A DNA stretch of 64,000 bases from Apoda limacodes (taxonomy: Eukaryota; Arthropoda; Insecta; Lepidoptera; Limacodidae), in the NCBI GenBank assembly GCA_946406115.1, contig OX291562.1, forward strand, positions 3,130,001 through 3,194,000, in the 5' to 3' direction. Position 1 is the stretch's first letter. The number at the start of each line of letters is the position of its first letter. The notes below the pieces were generated by a model, which was not told the DNA's origin, ran no database searches, and saw only the letters and a program-made list of their open reading frames with translations. The translations under genes and the position numbers were made by a program. Positions 45,006 through 56,059 of the stretch are shown piece after piece.

Positions 45006-45739
45006 GACAAATTATAATTGTACTTAATTTTTATTTTGAATAAATTAATTTTAGAACTTTGTTTTTTTTTGCATATTTTGGCTGTAGCCTGCGTAATTTG
45101 CCCTTCGTAATAAACTAAGCCTGCACGTTAAAGCACATTAAAACCGGCAGTTTAATTTTTAAAAATTTAATGTACTTATTGTTACTTTGACAATTGAGAC
45201 GAATCTAACGACGCTTTTTAAGCTAAAATCCATCAAGCCGTTTAGGCTACAGAGCGTGCCAAAGAATTATACATACATAAATACGCTCGAAAAAAATAAT
45301 CCTCATTCTTGAGCAGTTGGTTAAAAAAACCTTCAAGCAACTGTATCAAACAGAAACAGTATTGTGGCGATAGGCTCACCCCGTTTCCCTGTACCTGTCA
45401 CGCAGGACTAAAGTGGTTAGTTAAAAGAGGGTGTCCACCACTTGACGATGTGGTTGTGCATCTAGTTACTGGATACCTCCTTCTGGAGATAAATACCATG
45501 AATATATACATACACACTATGAAGCAGAGAACAAGTACACTAAAGATGTAGCAGCATTAATTGTTGATTTAGTTTTATTACCAGAACTGAATGTGAGATT
45601 AATGACAACCATTATACCAGTAGTTCCGCTTTGGCGCCACATGTCTATGAGTTAAGTTTTACTTTATGCGTGACCTCGTTGACCTGATTTGTGGCAACAA
45701 CTACGTATTTGTATTCATTGTAACTTCTTACTTTGTGTG

Positions 45740-46090
45740 TTCCACCGCTTGTACAGTGGGATGTATTATGAGGAGTTCGACATTATTCCCACGGCTACTT
45801 TCTATCATCGCACCGCTCGCCATGCATCGGCGGGTAATTCACCCTCACACCCTAGAACCTAAATGGTCACGCACAGTGCGGTTTCAGAGATTAGATTATG
45901 GAATGAGCTCCTTGCCGAGGTTTACTCTAAGGACTAAAATATGAGGTTATTCAAGAAAGTTATTAGATTTTAAAGGGTCGGCAACGCGCGAGTGTTGATC
46001 CTGGTGTTACAAGCGTCCATAACCTGCGGTGACCGCTTACCATCAGGTGGACCGTTAGCTTGTTTGGACACCTCAGTGGTATAAAAAAAC
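45740..46090 (+). pseudogene. LINE pol C-terminal end with 3' UTR
   Basis: The frame contains HRRVIHPHTLEPKWSRTVRF and, after a frameshift, a trace of RLFKKVIRF, a typical C-terminal end of an insect LINE polyprotein. It runs straight into the 3' repeat 'gcaacgcgcgagtgttgatc', 'acaagcgtccataacc' and 'ggtataaaaaaac'. This copy links the many short 'gcaagcgtcc' repeats in the window to a LINE. The polymerase is absent. Confidence 0.65.
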
Positions 46091-46094
46091 TTTT

Positions 46095-46730
46095 CACATC
46101 ACATTTGAATGTAGGCTTTAATTGGATTTCCAAGATTAGTGGCGATTTGTTGACCCATTTGTTTGACGATTACACGCATTGAAAGTGCATATAGGCTCTC
46201 TATGCGCACAATCGATTGTTCTGTTGACCAAAAATAAATGCGCTCTATGCTGAATATGGTATAACTTTCGGTCCGCATCTAACATGTTGCATTGGCTGAA
46301 TTTGGCTGCACATGCTCGGAAAGTAGAGTGCATATTGATTGTATACGTGCATATTTGGTAAACAAAACGATTTCAATGCCAATGCGATGCGATAGCTTTC
46401 AATGCCATTAACAAAACGCAGCTAATGGAAACAGCTGTTCGTGAGCGATCAACAAATGACTACTCACCTTTCAGTTCCTTCACTCCTTTTCTTGGTTAAA
46501 CGACTGCGGCGTAAATCATTTTCAGCAAATTTATTTTCGGGACGGGATAATGGATGAAAGAAATTACTCTTCTATTTTGTTAGTCTTCTTAAATGAATTG
46601 CGGTAATTTGTAATTACCAGAAAGCGAAGTTAAATACTCTTTCTTTTTCCTGGGGTATTAACCACATAAAATGAAAGTAAGTACCAACATAGTATATTAT
46701 TTATAATAAATGGGATGAAATTATCAAATA
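46095..46730. other. Non-coding stretch
   Basis: No recognisable gene or repeat was seen. Confidence 0.4.
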
Positions 46731-47096
46731 CATTAAAAGAATACGATTCGAAGCGCCTCGCAGCGTGCTTTATACAAACAAGTTTTTCACTTATTTTTGA
46801 CACTTCCAGATAAAACACCACGAAATTTTGAAGACATGTTCTAGTAATAGTCCATTGAGATGTTACATGAGCTTTGCATTTGTTAGAGGACCCCCCGTCA
46901 ATAGAAGCTTAACCTCAAGTTTGAGGGGTCGCCTTGTCATCCGCTGCCATCTTGGAAAAAGGGGTGAAAACACTTTTTTCGCGATATCTCCGAAACTATG
47001 CGTCTTACAAAAAATTCGTAGATACATAATTTATATAAAATTGTTTTGCCTACAAATATGTTTATGTAAACCTAGTTTTAGTGGTACTTAATTTCT

Positions 47097-47340
47097 CCTC
47101 AGAGGGCAAACGAATCTTCTCCGTAAAGGAGATTTGTAAATTGTCCGGTTTGGTTGCTGAACAACCAAACAAACGAACCTACCCAGGGCAGTGCCATCGC
47201 TGACAAAATTACGGTCACTCGGCCAAAAACTGCAACGGCTTTCCGTAAAGTGCCTTCAGGACCATGGTGGCATAGCCCTCTGCCAAAGGCAAAGGAACGA
47301 CCCTGAGCCGCCCAGCTGTGTCCTATGCCTGTGAACTGCC
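47097..47340 (+). pseudogene. Extra gag zinc-knuckle segment at the 5' end of copy E
   Basis: The translation shows FSVKEICKLSGLVAEQPNK, then CHR-stop-QNYGHSAKNC, a CCHC knuckle with its second Cys replaced by a stop. Near the end is ELPRVP. The same region of ORF1 recurs at 47950-48200 with a clearly different sequence (CHRCQLYGHAQRNC). This segment thus comes from another subfamily and stands out of order, before the ORF1 N-terminal part. Confidence 0.65.
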
Positions 47341-48537
47341 ACCCTGTGAACTGCCGCGGGTGCCCTAAGGCTCCACGTTCGTACGCGGCGACGGCAATTA
47401 AGGCCCCCCCCACCCCTCTTAAGGCGAGAACGCCCGCTCTATATTCAGAGCGGCAATACCCTTCTCTGCCGGCCCTCCCTCCGATTCTGAGGCAAAACGC
47501 CTCTTCGCAGGCCGACTGTCCCACTTCGGGACGGAAGGAAAAATCTCCGCCCCCTGTTGTCATCAAAGACAAAGGGGCCTGGCCAAACATTGCTAACGCT
47601 ATGAAGGCCAAGCGTATCAACTACACGCACACCCGCAATGATGCCGAGCGCGGCATAAAAGTGCAGGTCCCGACACCGACAGATTTCCGAAATCTGACGG
47701 CCTTTCTTACGGCACAGAAATACGAGTACCATACGTACTCGCTGGCCAAAGAACGCGTGCGCAGGGCAGAAATAAGGGGAGTCCCTAAGGAATTCTCCGA
47801 CAATACTGTCCAGGACGACTTAATCGTAAAGAGAGGCCCTCTGTAAGGAAAGTACACAGGATGTACAATGGCCGTAACAAATCAGAGTGCTACGACATGG
47901 TGCTCGTAGTGCTCGATCTGACTAAAGAAGGCAAAGCCATCTTTAATATTAAAGATGTGTGCAGCCTCAAGGGCGTCCGGGTCGAGACTCCGCACAAGCG
48001 GTCGACCCCAGGACAATGCCACCGATGCCAGTTGTATGGCCACGCACAGCGCAACTGCAAACGCAGACCGCGCTGCGTGAAATATCTGCGCGATCACGCC
48101 ACTCCGGACTGTGATCGCGATCGCGTTAACGAATCCGACCCGGTCGCTACTCTGTGGGAGCGAACGCCACCCTGCGAATTACCGCGGGTGCCCCAAAGCT
48201 CCCAAATAGAACCCGCGTAAACCCAAACAGGGTAAATCGCGCCCCCAGCCCCCCGCCAACAGGCTCCGCTCGTGCCTGCTCCCCTCCCTGCTGTCAACGC
48301 CTGGAGCCGTCCTCCAGCGCTAATTGACGCAACAAAATCTAAAGAGAGAAACTTCTGTCTGCTCTTCCTGGGCCCATCTCAGTTCTCGCTGAGATTTCTT
48401 GGGCCTGCGACCCAGCCTACTTTGAGGTCGTGTACGCCGAATACGTACAGATCCCCGATTTCAATCAAATGCTCAGCTTCATGGCTAAGCACCGCGATTT
48501 CTTCGCCGCCCTCCGCAGGGTGGCCCCCAAACCTTAA
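47325..48537 (+). pseudogene. ORF1 (gag-like) of copy E
   Basis: It starts without the native N terminus. An 86-bp deletion relative to copy D is joined at CCTC (47500-47503). The conserved domain (VQVPTPTDFRNLTAFLTAQK, RGVPKEFSDNTVQDDL) is open to 47846. A frameshift follows, then the knuckles CHRCQLYGHAQRNC and CVKYLRDHATPDC, where the second has lost a Cys. The C terminus MAKHRDFFAALRRVAPKP ends at the TAA at 48535-48537. The protein would bind RNA in an intact element; here at least three frames are needed. Confidence 0.8.
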
Positions 48538-48545
48538 AAACCAAA

Positions 48546-50954
48546 ATGGATTGCACAACCGCGCGCGAAAAACCCCGGTCCGTCTCGTTAGGCTGTTTTA
48601 ACGCCAACGGTCTTCGAAACCAAAGAGAGGAATTATCGCAATTCCTCTCGTCCCAAAAACCGGTCGTCTTCCTCATCCAGGAAACGTTCCTTAAGCCCGC
48701 TGTCCGCTCCCCTTCGATCGCGAACTAGGTAGGAACGTAGTTTCCCCTTCGGACTCTCCTCTTGACACTAGAACCGTGACGGACTGGGATAAATTTCAGC
48801 AATTGCTCGAAAATCCCAGCTCGCCACATCTAGACCGCGTTCCCAACGTAATCTCATCCGCGACCGACCTAAACGTAGCTATCGACTCACTCACTAGCCA
48901 CCTGACCGCCACCGTTGGCGAGTGCTCAAGACAGGTGCCGGTTGGTGATTATCATCCTGCCTCAGCACATCAGGTCGCTAATGACTGAGCGTAACGCGGC
49001 CCGTTGCGCACGCGATCGCGCTCCCACTATCGATAATAAAGCTCGCTTCAACGACTTACACCGCCGTGTAAGATCCAATGTAGCTGAGCTTCGCGCTCAA
49101 CGTTTCGGTGATCTGATGGAGAACATTTCTCCTTCTCACCAAGCTTATTGGCACTTAGCCAGAGCTCTAAAATCAGACACCGCCAACTCTCTCCCTCCGT
49201 TAACTCGTCCCAACAACGTTCCCGCGTTCGATGACGACGAAAAAGTGGATTGCCTAGTGTCTAGCCTCCAAGCCCAATGTGCCTTAAGCACACAGCCGTT
49301 CGAAACCAACCGCGTGAGGTAGATGGCGAAGTGGAGCGCAGAACTTCTCTGCCTCCACAAGACCCCCTGCCCCCTGTCACTGTCGACGAAGTCAAACAGG
49401 TCATCAAAAACCTACGCCCCCGTAAAGCCCCCGGTTCGGACGGTATCTCTAACAATATCCTAAAGCGCCTCACTCTTCCCCTTCTCTGCCTCCTAGTAGC
49501 GATCTTTAACGCTGCTGTCGAACATTGCACCTTTCCTTCTCAATGGAAAGATGCAATTGTTATAGGCATCCATAAGCCAGGCAAAGCTCGTACCGAGCCG
49601 TCCTTCTATCGCCCTATAAGTTTACTAATGGCCCTTGGCCTACGGAAAAAAAAAACTCTACGAACGCCTCCTCCTCGCTCGCCTGCGCTATAGTCTCCAG
49701 AGGCATTTTAATAGACGTGCAGTTCGGCTTCCGTGCCAAACACTCATGCGTCCATCAAGTCCTCCGCATCACGGAACATATTCTCACTGGCTTCCAACCA
49801 GTATTAGATAAGCCCCGGCACATGGGCGCTGTCTTCTTCGATTTAGCGAAAGCTTTCGACAAAGTCTGGTACAACGGTTTAATTTTTAAACTGTACAACT
49901 TTCAGTTGCCAGATCGTCTCGTGCTCATCATACGAGACTATATGTCGAATCGTAGCTTTCGCTACAAAGTTGAAGGCACTATCTCTTTCCCCCGTCCCAT
50001 AGAAGCAGGAGTCCCGCAAGGGTCCGTGCTCGCCCCCATCTTGTACCTTCTGTACACCAACGACATCCCTTAAACGATAGGTGCCCAAATAGCCCTCTTT
50101 GCGGACGATACCGCTCTCTATACCACCGATAGGCAAGTCCAACCCAAACTCTAACCCGCTATCACCGCCCTAGGCGAATGGTTGAATGGTTTCAGAAATG
50201 GAGAATCGAGGTGAATCCTGACAAAAGCTCTGCCGTCCTCTTTACCGTAGGCTGCCCTCCGCGGCCACCTCCCCTCTCTCTCTTCGGTCGTGCCATTCCC
50301 TGGCAAAATAAGACCAAATATCTCGGTGTGACTATGGATAGGCGTTTGAACTTCCGCGCTCACACCAAAATAGTCAGAGACCGAGCCGCTTTTGTCCACG
50401 GTCGTCTCTATCCCATGATAAGCAAGTACAGTAAGATGTCGCTTAGAAATAAGCTGAATCTTTACACAACTTGCATCCGCCCCATACTAGCTTATGCTAG
50501 CGTAGTCTTTGCATTATCCAAGCTCAATCTCCACAAACTTCAGACCCTCCAAAACCGCTTCCGCAGAGCGGCCTCCGGAGCCTCTTGGTACGTCCGCAAT
50601 GCCGACCTACACAGAGACTTCGAACTCCCTACGATTCCCCAATATTTCAAAGACCTGGCAGTCCGCTTTTTCGAGCGTACACAAAATCACCCGAATCGAT
50701 TAATTGTGCAATCCACAACGTATCGTCCCCCCGATCGACCTCGGCACGTAATAACGGCCCCATATGACGATCTCCGGATAGCGAGATTAGTCTCTACGAC
50801 CTCCCCGAATAGGGCCTCCCTCCAAACACGACTCCGACGTCCCCGGTTTCGTCGGCGCCCACAAGGATACACGAGGTATCAAAGAGAGCCGGGGCGCTTC
50901 TCGCCCCCACTCAATCGCAACCGCACCCGCGTAACGGGGAACTCCTGGCGGTGA
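48546..50954 (+). pseudogene. ORF2 (endonuclease/reverse transcriptase) of copy E
   Basis: It begins at ATG 48546, eight bases after the ORF1 stop, as in copy A. The endonuclease start is present (FNANGL, IQETFLK), but the domain is cut at about 48727 and resumes beyond its end. The linker follows, then the reverse transcriptase with LRPRKAPGSDGISNNIL, IHKPGKARTEPS, AKAFDKVW, AGVPQGSVLAP, a stop after YTNDIP (50073) and LFADD. The thumb (YLGVTMD) and Arg-rich C terminus lie in a last frame to 50954. At least five frame breaks make it non-functional. Confidence 0.85.
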
Positions 50955-51124
50955 CTCACCTTCGGGTTCGAGACTCACGCAGGTGAAAGGACGCCCCTGA
51001 GAGCGACAACCCAAGCCGAGGCTTCCCCCGCGGGGAGCCCTTAAGCGTTGGGCGCTATATGGGCTGAGGCTCCTTCAGAGTCTCGCCCTAAAAAGCCCGG
51101 TGAAGTAGTACTGGCTGCAACAGC

Positions 51125-51187
51125 CAACTGTCCGCGTGTAGTTGTAAAGGCCATCTGCGGCCAACAACAGTAGACAGTAGGTAGAAA
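51125..51187 (+). other. Foreign 3' tail on copy E
   Basis: After 'caacagccaact' the family 3' end stops. The sequence continues 'gtccgcgtgtagttgtaaag' and 'ggccatctgcggccaac' to 'gacagtaggtagaaaa'. This equals, in reverse complement, the terminal part of the element at 14688-14745. It replaces the Jockey stem-loop and poly(A). Confidence 0.8.
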
Positions 51188-52289
51188 AATTTCTAAATTA
51201 AAAATTAAAGGTGTTATAAGCAAAAAAGTTAGAATAATTTTTTTAAAAATTTTCTTTTTGCTCTATAACTTTCTTCTAACTCGAACTTTCACATTTGACG
51301 TTGATTTAGAGATTCTAAGCCACAGCCTGGACCATCGAAGAAAAGAAAATTAGAATAGCAAGCCAAAAAGTGATTGCAAATATTATGATGTCGAGGATTA
51401 CCTTATAAGTAAGATGTCCGTGGAGTAGGCCTACTGGGAATACCACGTAAAAAAAAACGCACCTACAGACTCTACGTCATAGGTGGCGGGGAAAAGAGTT
51501 AGGAATGAATAAGTAAAGTTGTACGAATTTAACAAAAAATTTTTAAGAATATATTTACAAAAAAAAAAAATCAAAAATAATTTAAACATTTCGTTTTGAC
51601 GACCGAATAAAATTAAAAAAAATTACAGAGAAAAAATTTCCTCAAAAGATCATCTACAAGATTGGTCTAAGGTATTTTTTTTGTTAAATGCATAAAAAAA
51701 AGTCATAGAGCAAAAAGAAATTTTTTATAAAATTCACTTTTTTGCTTATAACAATTTGCTACAAATTATGTCTCTACGAATTTTTTGTAAGACGCATAGT
51801 TTCCGAGATATCGCGAAAAAAGTATTTTCACCTCTTTTTCAAGATGGCAGCCGGATGACAAGGGTGGCGACCCCTCAAACTTGAGGTTAAGCTTCTATTG
51901 ACCCTCCACACATATCCCAAAAATAAAATTGCGTCCTCTAACAAATGCAATACTCGGTCCTTAAATTGTAACATTTCAATGGACTATAATAAATATCTAG
52001 GTCTGCAGTTTGTCAGTTTTCTGTTAAATTTTATAGTTTAAAAGTTATGATTGCTATGATTCTAGTTTTTCATACAAATGGTTTAAAAATAGATTTCTAG
52101 TTAATAAATTTTTTTTAAAAGATTTTGGAAAACCACAGACATAGGTATTCGGCTTGGGATTATGACCAAGAAATTTTACAGTGATTGATCAGTAAATGTC
52201 AAAGACAAACGAGAAATTCGTTTGTATGAAGCCCACTGCGAGGCGCCGCGAATTGTATCCTCTTAAACGTTTAAAACTTTCTTATCTAA

Positions 52290-53310
52290 AATAAATAACC
52301 TAAAAATTACCTTATCTAAAAATAAACATCCTAAACTAAAATAAATAAAACTGAAACAACTTAATTTTAATATATACATTCAGTATTGTAGAAAAGATCA
52401 TGAATTTATTTTAATTTTATCACAATATTAGGTTAATGTTTCCAAATCTAAAAAAATCAATTGCTAAGAAATAAAACATGCATACATGTTAAGTAGGTAT
52501 ATACTTTGTTTTTTGTTTATCATCGATTTTTTAACCTTCTTTTTAAATGAAATTCCTTACTTTTTTTTATTTATAGAATTTGTAAACCAGCTAGATAAGT
52601 TGAGAATATAGTTTGACTCGGGTTATAGTTAAAGTTGAAATTTGAGAGTTACTAAAATCTTTAGCCTAAAAGTTAATAATATATATATATTATTAATATT
52701 TACGCTTTAATTCCTTTATCTGTAACTAACTAAAAGAACCCACAGTTGCTTCGAAAAAAAAAACCTAAATATAAGTGGCTACGTGCTTGCTGGACTTGCC
52801 TTAAATTCTATTAATCTTTTATAGTTTGGCAGTTTAAACAAATTAACTTCATTAAAGATAGGTTTTTTTTGCCATTTCTAGTTCCGTGAAAATCTTGGTA
52901 AATAGTTGTTTTAACATTCAAAACCTTGGAAACCAATATAAGAAAATCGCAGATAAGCTACATTTAATCACGAGCAAGTTTTAAGTGGATAAGTTAAAAT
53001 TTACAATTTTAAAGATTTTTGTTTGCTATGTCAGGTTTTGATCACGTAAATAATGAGAAATATGATTTATGAGATCACGTAATCAGAAAAGATTCTAGAT
53101 CTCCAAAAGTTCTACAATAATGTAAGTTACTGATAGAAATAGATTTTACCGTATCTACAATATATATTTTGTTACTGGAGTTCCGACCGTTCGTATGTCA
53201 CAGCCATTTTATGATATACCTAAATATGTAAAAATATGCATCGAACCTTTAAGACAAATAGTACATTTTCCCAAACATGCCCACCACCAACCATATATCG
53301 CATATATATC
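52290..53310. other. AT-rich non-coding stretch
   Basis: No gene was seen. A perfect 24-bp A+T palindrome lies at 52673-52696, probably simple sequence. Confidence 0.4.
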
Positions 53311-53318
53311 TCGCACAA

Positions 53319-53349
53319 GAGCGGCCGGCAATGATTAAGCCGGCCGCTC
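53319..53349. other. GC-rich perfect hairpin
   Basis: GAGCGGCCGGC (53319-53329) pairs with GCCGGCCGCTC (53339-53349) around a 9-nt loop. It stands out in AT-rich surroundings and runs on into 'gagcggtcgaat'. Confidence 0.85.
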
Positions 53350-53659
53350 GAGCGGTCGAATATGTACTTTGAAAATGGAACGAACTTTTGTTTTTATTTT
53401 TAATTGACACGCATTTTTGAGAAAATTACTATACAAGCCTTGGCTTGTGGTAAAGCTCGACTACGCCTTGGCCTCCATACTCGTACGTGCCCGGCTTTTG
53501 CAGGCCTCGGCTGTAATGTACTAAACCGTACTATTTCTATATGTTCCGTACTCCGCAGTAGATATAGTAGCTTTTTGCCGGTTCTTCTCGGTAGTAAAAT
53601 CAAAACAAACTAGTGGTAAAAAAAAATGTTTGAGTTGGAGTAAGATAGTAGACTGATCA

Positions 53660-53705
53660 TCATACTCTATGGACGCTTATAACACCAAGAGCATTACTCA
53701 CGCCA
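53660..53705 (-). repeat. LINE 3'-end repeat fragment
   Basis: 'tatggacgcttataacacca' followed by 'cattactcacgcc' is a degraded minus-strand piece of the common repeat. Confidence 0.5.
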
Positions 53706-53709
53706 AAGA

Positions 53710-54540
53710 GATAAGAGTAGCATAGACCGCTTAAGAGGGCTCACCGTCTATCGGCGACCTCGCCGAGTGCCAGCCGATGCAGCAGTTCGATGCGGCATTT
53801 CTCATTGTGCGTTTTTTTATTTATATATTATTAATAACAAAATCCCTCTCTGCACTTTTTTATGCCACGTAAACTGTTCTGGATTTTCAAGAAACACACA
53901 TAGGTGTTGTGCCGTAAACTGGGCCACGAAATAAATCAATTTTGTTATGTACTTACTGTTATCAATGTGGTATTTTTACCGGCCCGTCTTTAACGAATAT
54001 TGTGTGAATAAATGTGGCGTGTACGTGCCAGTACGGTAATTGTCTGAACTCGTTGACGGGGGGGCAAGTCCTCTTCTGGTTGTGACGGGGGCTGGACTCC
54101 CCTTCTGACGGTGACGAAATCGGGCTGGACTGCTACTTGATGACCCTTGATTTCACTAACTTTCGTCCTTAGCACCAAAAATCAATACACCACTTCTAAA
54201 TGGTTTCATCAACCGACGCAAACTAAACTAACGAATTCAAACTATAAAACGATTATCTTTCACGTATACAGGTTGTGGTATCGAGCTGCGATAACCGTGC
54301 TTCTCAAACAGTTCTGAGCAACTGACGAAACGGGTGACTCATCATTCTTTTCCGAACAGGTATTAAATATCACTGGTACATGTTTTTTTCCACAGAAAAG
54401 TATTATTATTTTATTTAGGTTCAAAAGCCGTAGTGTTGTGTTTTGAAAAAAAACGATGAAACCATTTCCTTATTACAGTTGTTTTTCAGTTTTTCATTAC
54501 GTCATAATATATTTTCAAGGATAAAATAATTAAAAGATTG
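53710..54540. other. Non-coding stretch
   Basis: Nothing was recognised. The short minus-strand frame at 53990-54178 has no known pattern. Confidence 0.4.
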
Positions 54541-54544
54541 TTGC

Positions 54545-54851
54545 TGCCAGTCATCATACGTCCCCACTGTTGGGGCACGGCCTACCGTCATAAGCGAGAT
54601 TGATTTGGATCATAGTCCACACGCGGGCCCAGTGCGGATTGTGGACTTCACAAAGGTATTTTTTTTTTCTTGACGTATGCAGGTTTTCTTACGATGTTTT
54701 CTTTCACCGAAAAGCCAGTGGTATAAATAAAATAATTGAGTGTACTTGAGAAATTAAGAAAAGACTCATTGGTACACGCCGCCCCGGGGTTCGAACCTGC
54801 GCCACTTGGGACGTGAAGTGAAATTTAAACCCCTCGGCCACCATCGACATA
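54545..54851 (-). mobile_element. Near-complete tRNA-derived SINE
   Basis: This minus-strand copy of the 24.4 kb SINE has A box 'tggccgagggg', B box 'ggttcgaacccc' and body landmarks 'catcgtaagaaaacctgc' and 'tgtggggacgtatgatg'. The flanks 'ttaaaagattgttg' and 'ataagagattgatg' look like a decayed duplication, so the insertion is older than the 24.4 kb one. Confidence 0.85.
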
Positions 54852-55063
54852 AGAGATTGATGGGACTGTCAGGATTACGATAACTGTTCACTATTCAAAA
54901 AAACCAATAAATATTTTATTATGAAAATCGTTAAAAAGTTACCAAACATACACAAACTACCAAGTAAACTTAAATAAGCACAAAATATTACTCATATTAC
55001 CATACAGTAAAATTATTTGGAAGACCAAACTTTGCACGTTTTTTAATAACGCAATCATTTGTT

Positions 55064-55165
55064 AAGTAGCTTTAGAGTTGCTGTGTCGGTAAAAATAATC
55101 GTATTACCACTCGCCAATAGATGTAAGGAAGAGTCATATTTTTCAGTTTATCATTGCCTGAAAAT
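55064..55165 (+). repeat. 105-bp dispersed repeat, copy 1 of 2
   Basis: It is shared with 58424-58530: 'agtagctttagagtt', 'cactcgccaatagatgt' and 'catatttttcagttta' are in the same order. The open frames across both copies reflect this repeat and not a gene. Confidence 0.75.
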
Positions 55166-55689
55166 ACAACGAAGTTTTCTAAAAATGAATTTCTTCTGTT
55201 TGAGGAGCTTTTTGAAAGCTGTAAGCTGCAGTTTGAAATACCTACATAATTGGACGCGGTGCATATATAGCCAAGTAAATGTATCTAAACCGGACTCAGA
55301 ATCTGTTTGCAATTCGTGTAAACAAAAATTACCTTGACACGCGTCTTTCGCTTTGTTAGTCTATGCAACATGTACATAAATACGTATAATATTTCTCAAT
55401 GCAAATTTGAAATTTTGTAGATTTTAGGTTTAATCAGTGTCGTGATTTGAAAACCAGTTAAAGAATGTGACAATAAAGGTAATCATGTAAGTATTTTAAT
55501 GATGTATGATTAAATTACCAGAAAAAGTGAACATTTAGTAAAGTTAGGTTATGTTTACAAGATTCGCACAGAGATTTTGAGTCAGGTTTATACTTATCAT
55601 ATTTGTTCTTGTAAGTCACTAGTTAATTGCCATAAGACTTTTTAATTGCTACATTGTACTGCAGCAGCGCTCTGATTAGTTGCCAACCA

Positions 55690-55905
55690 GCAAAGATTTT
55701 TAGTTTTATTTTGTTGTTAAAGCAGAAACAGAAATTCATCTTCTGTGAAAATTTCAACTGTCCATCGCAGTTCATGAGATACAGCCCGGTGACAGACGGA
55801 CGGACGGACAACGGAGTCTTAGTAAAAAGGTCCCGTTTTTTTACCGTTGAGAACGGAACCCTAAAAATGTAATCACTCCTTTCTTGAGGAACCCGATACT
55901 GTAGT
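55690..55905 (-). repeat. 'ggttccgtac' repeat and LINE 3'-end trace
   Basis: The minus strand reads 'agggttccgttctcaac', (gtcc)n, 'ctgtatctcatgaactgcg' and 'agttgaaattttcacaga'. Immediately to the right, 55878-55905 is a small LINE-end fragment ('cttgaggaacccgatactgt'). Confidence 0.7.
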
Positions 55906-56059
55906 AGTTATAGCTAAATAGGGAAATTTGAATTCACTCTGAAATGGCCATTTTCTGTTTTCTGGTAGGTTTTTGTAGGTGTTGTTGGAGATTTTTTACC
56001 CTGACGTTCGACGAAGGCAAAGATGACGTATAAGTCATCTTGGGATGAAGGCATATATT

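Larger units (their letters stand above)
47097..51187 (+). mobile_element. Chimeric Jockey-type retrotransposon, copy E
   Basis: Its parts are, in order: an ORF1 zinc-knuckle segment of a related element (47097-47340); an almost full ORF1 region; ORF2 with most of the endonuclease deleted; the reverse transcriptase; the 3' UTR; and a 60-bp tail from another element ending in AAAA. A 7-bp duplication AATTTCT brackets the whole (47090-47096 and 51188-51194). The foldback arm resumes exactly outside it. The mosaic therefore probably entered in one event. Confidence 0.85.
46734..52284. mobile_element. Long foldback element, split by copy E
   Basis: The left arm is 46734-47089 continued at 51195-51268. 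The right arm is 51702-52284, the reverse complement with indels. Shared landmarks are 'gcgcctcgcag' at the outer ends, 'cctcaaacttgaggttaagc', 'actatgcgtcttac' and 'agagcaaaaag' at the inner ends. The outermost bases read TTAA followed by 'aagaatacgattcg' on the left and the inverse on the right, so a TTAA target is possible. The middle 51269-51701 has no clear gene. The right arm holds about 180 bp absent from the left. Confidence 0.75.

Noticed and set aside
51300..51500. Possible endonuclease start of another LINE in the foldback centre
   Set aside because: A trace resembling 'KRKIRIAS' was noticed on the plus strand, but stops and lack of further motifs leave it unsupported.
52673..52696. 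24-bp A+T palindrome
   Set aside because: It consists of alternating TA bases; chance or simple-repeat origin is likely.
55059..55337. 92-codon frame with several Cys residues
   Set aside because: The first 35 codons are a dispersed repeat shared with 58.4 kb. The CNSC pattern at the end is isolated.
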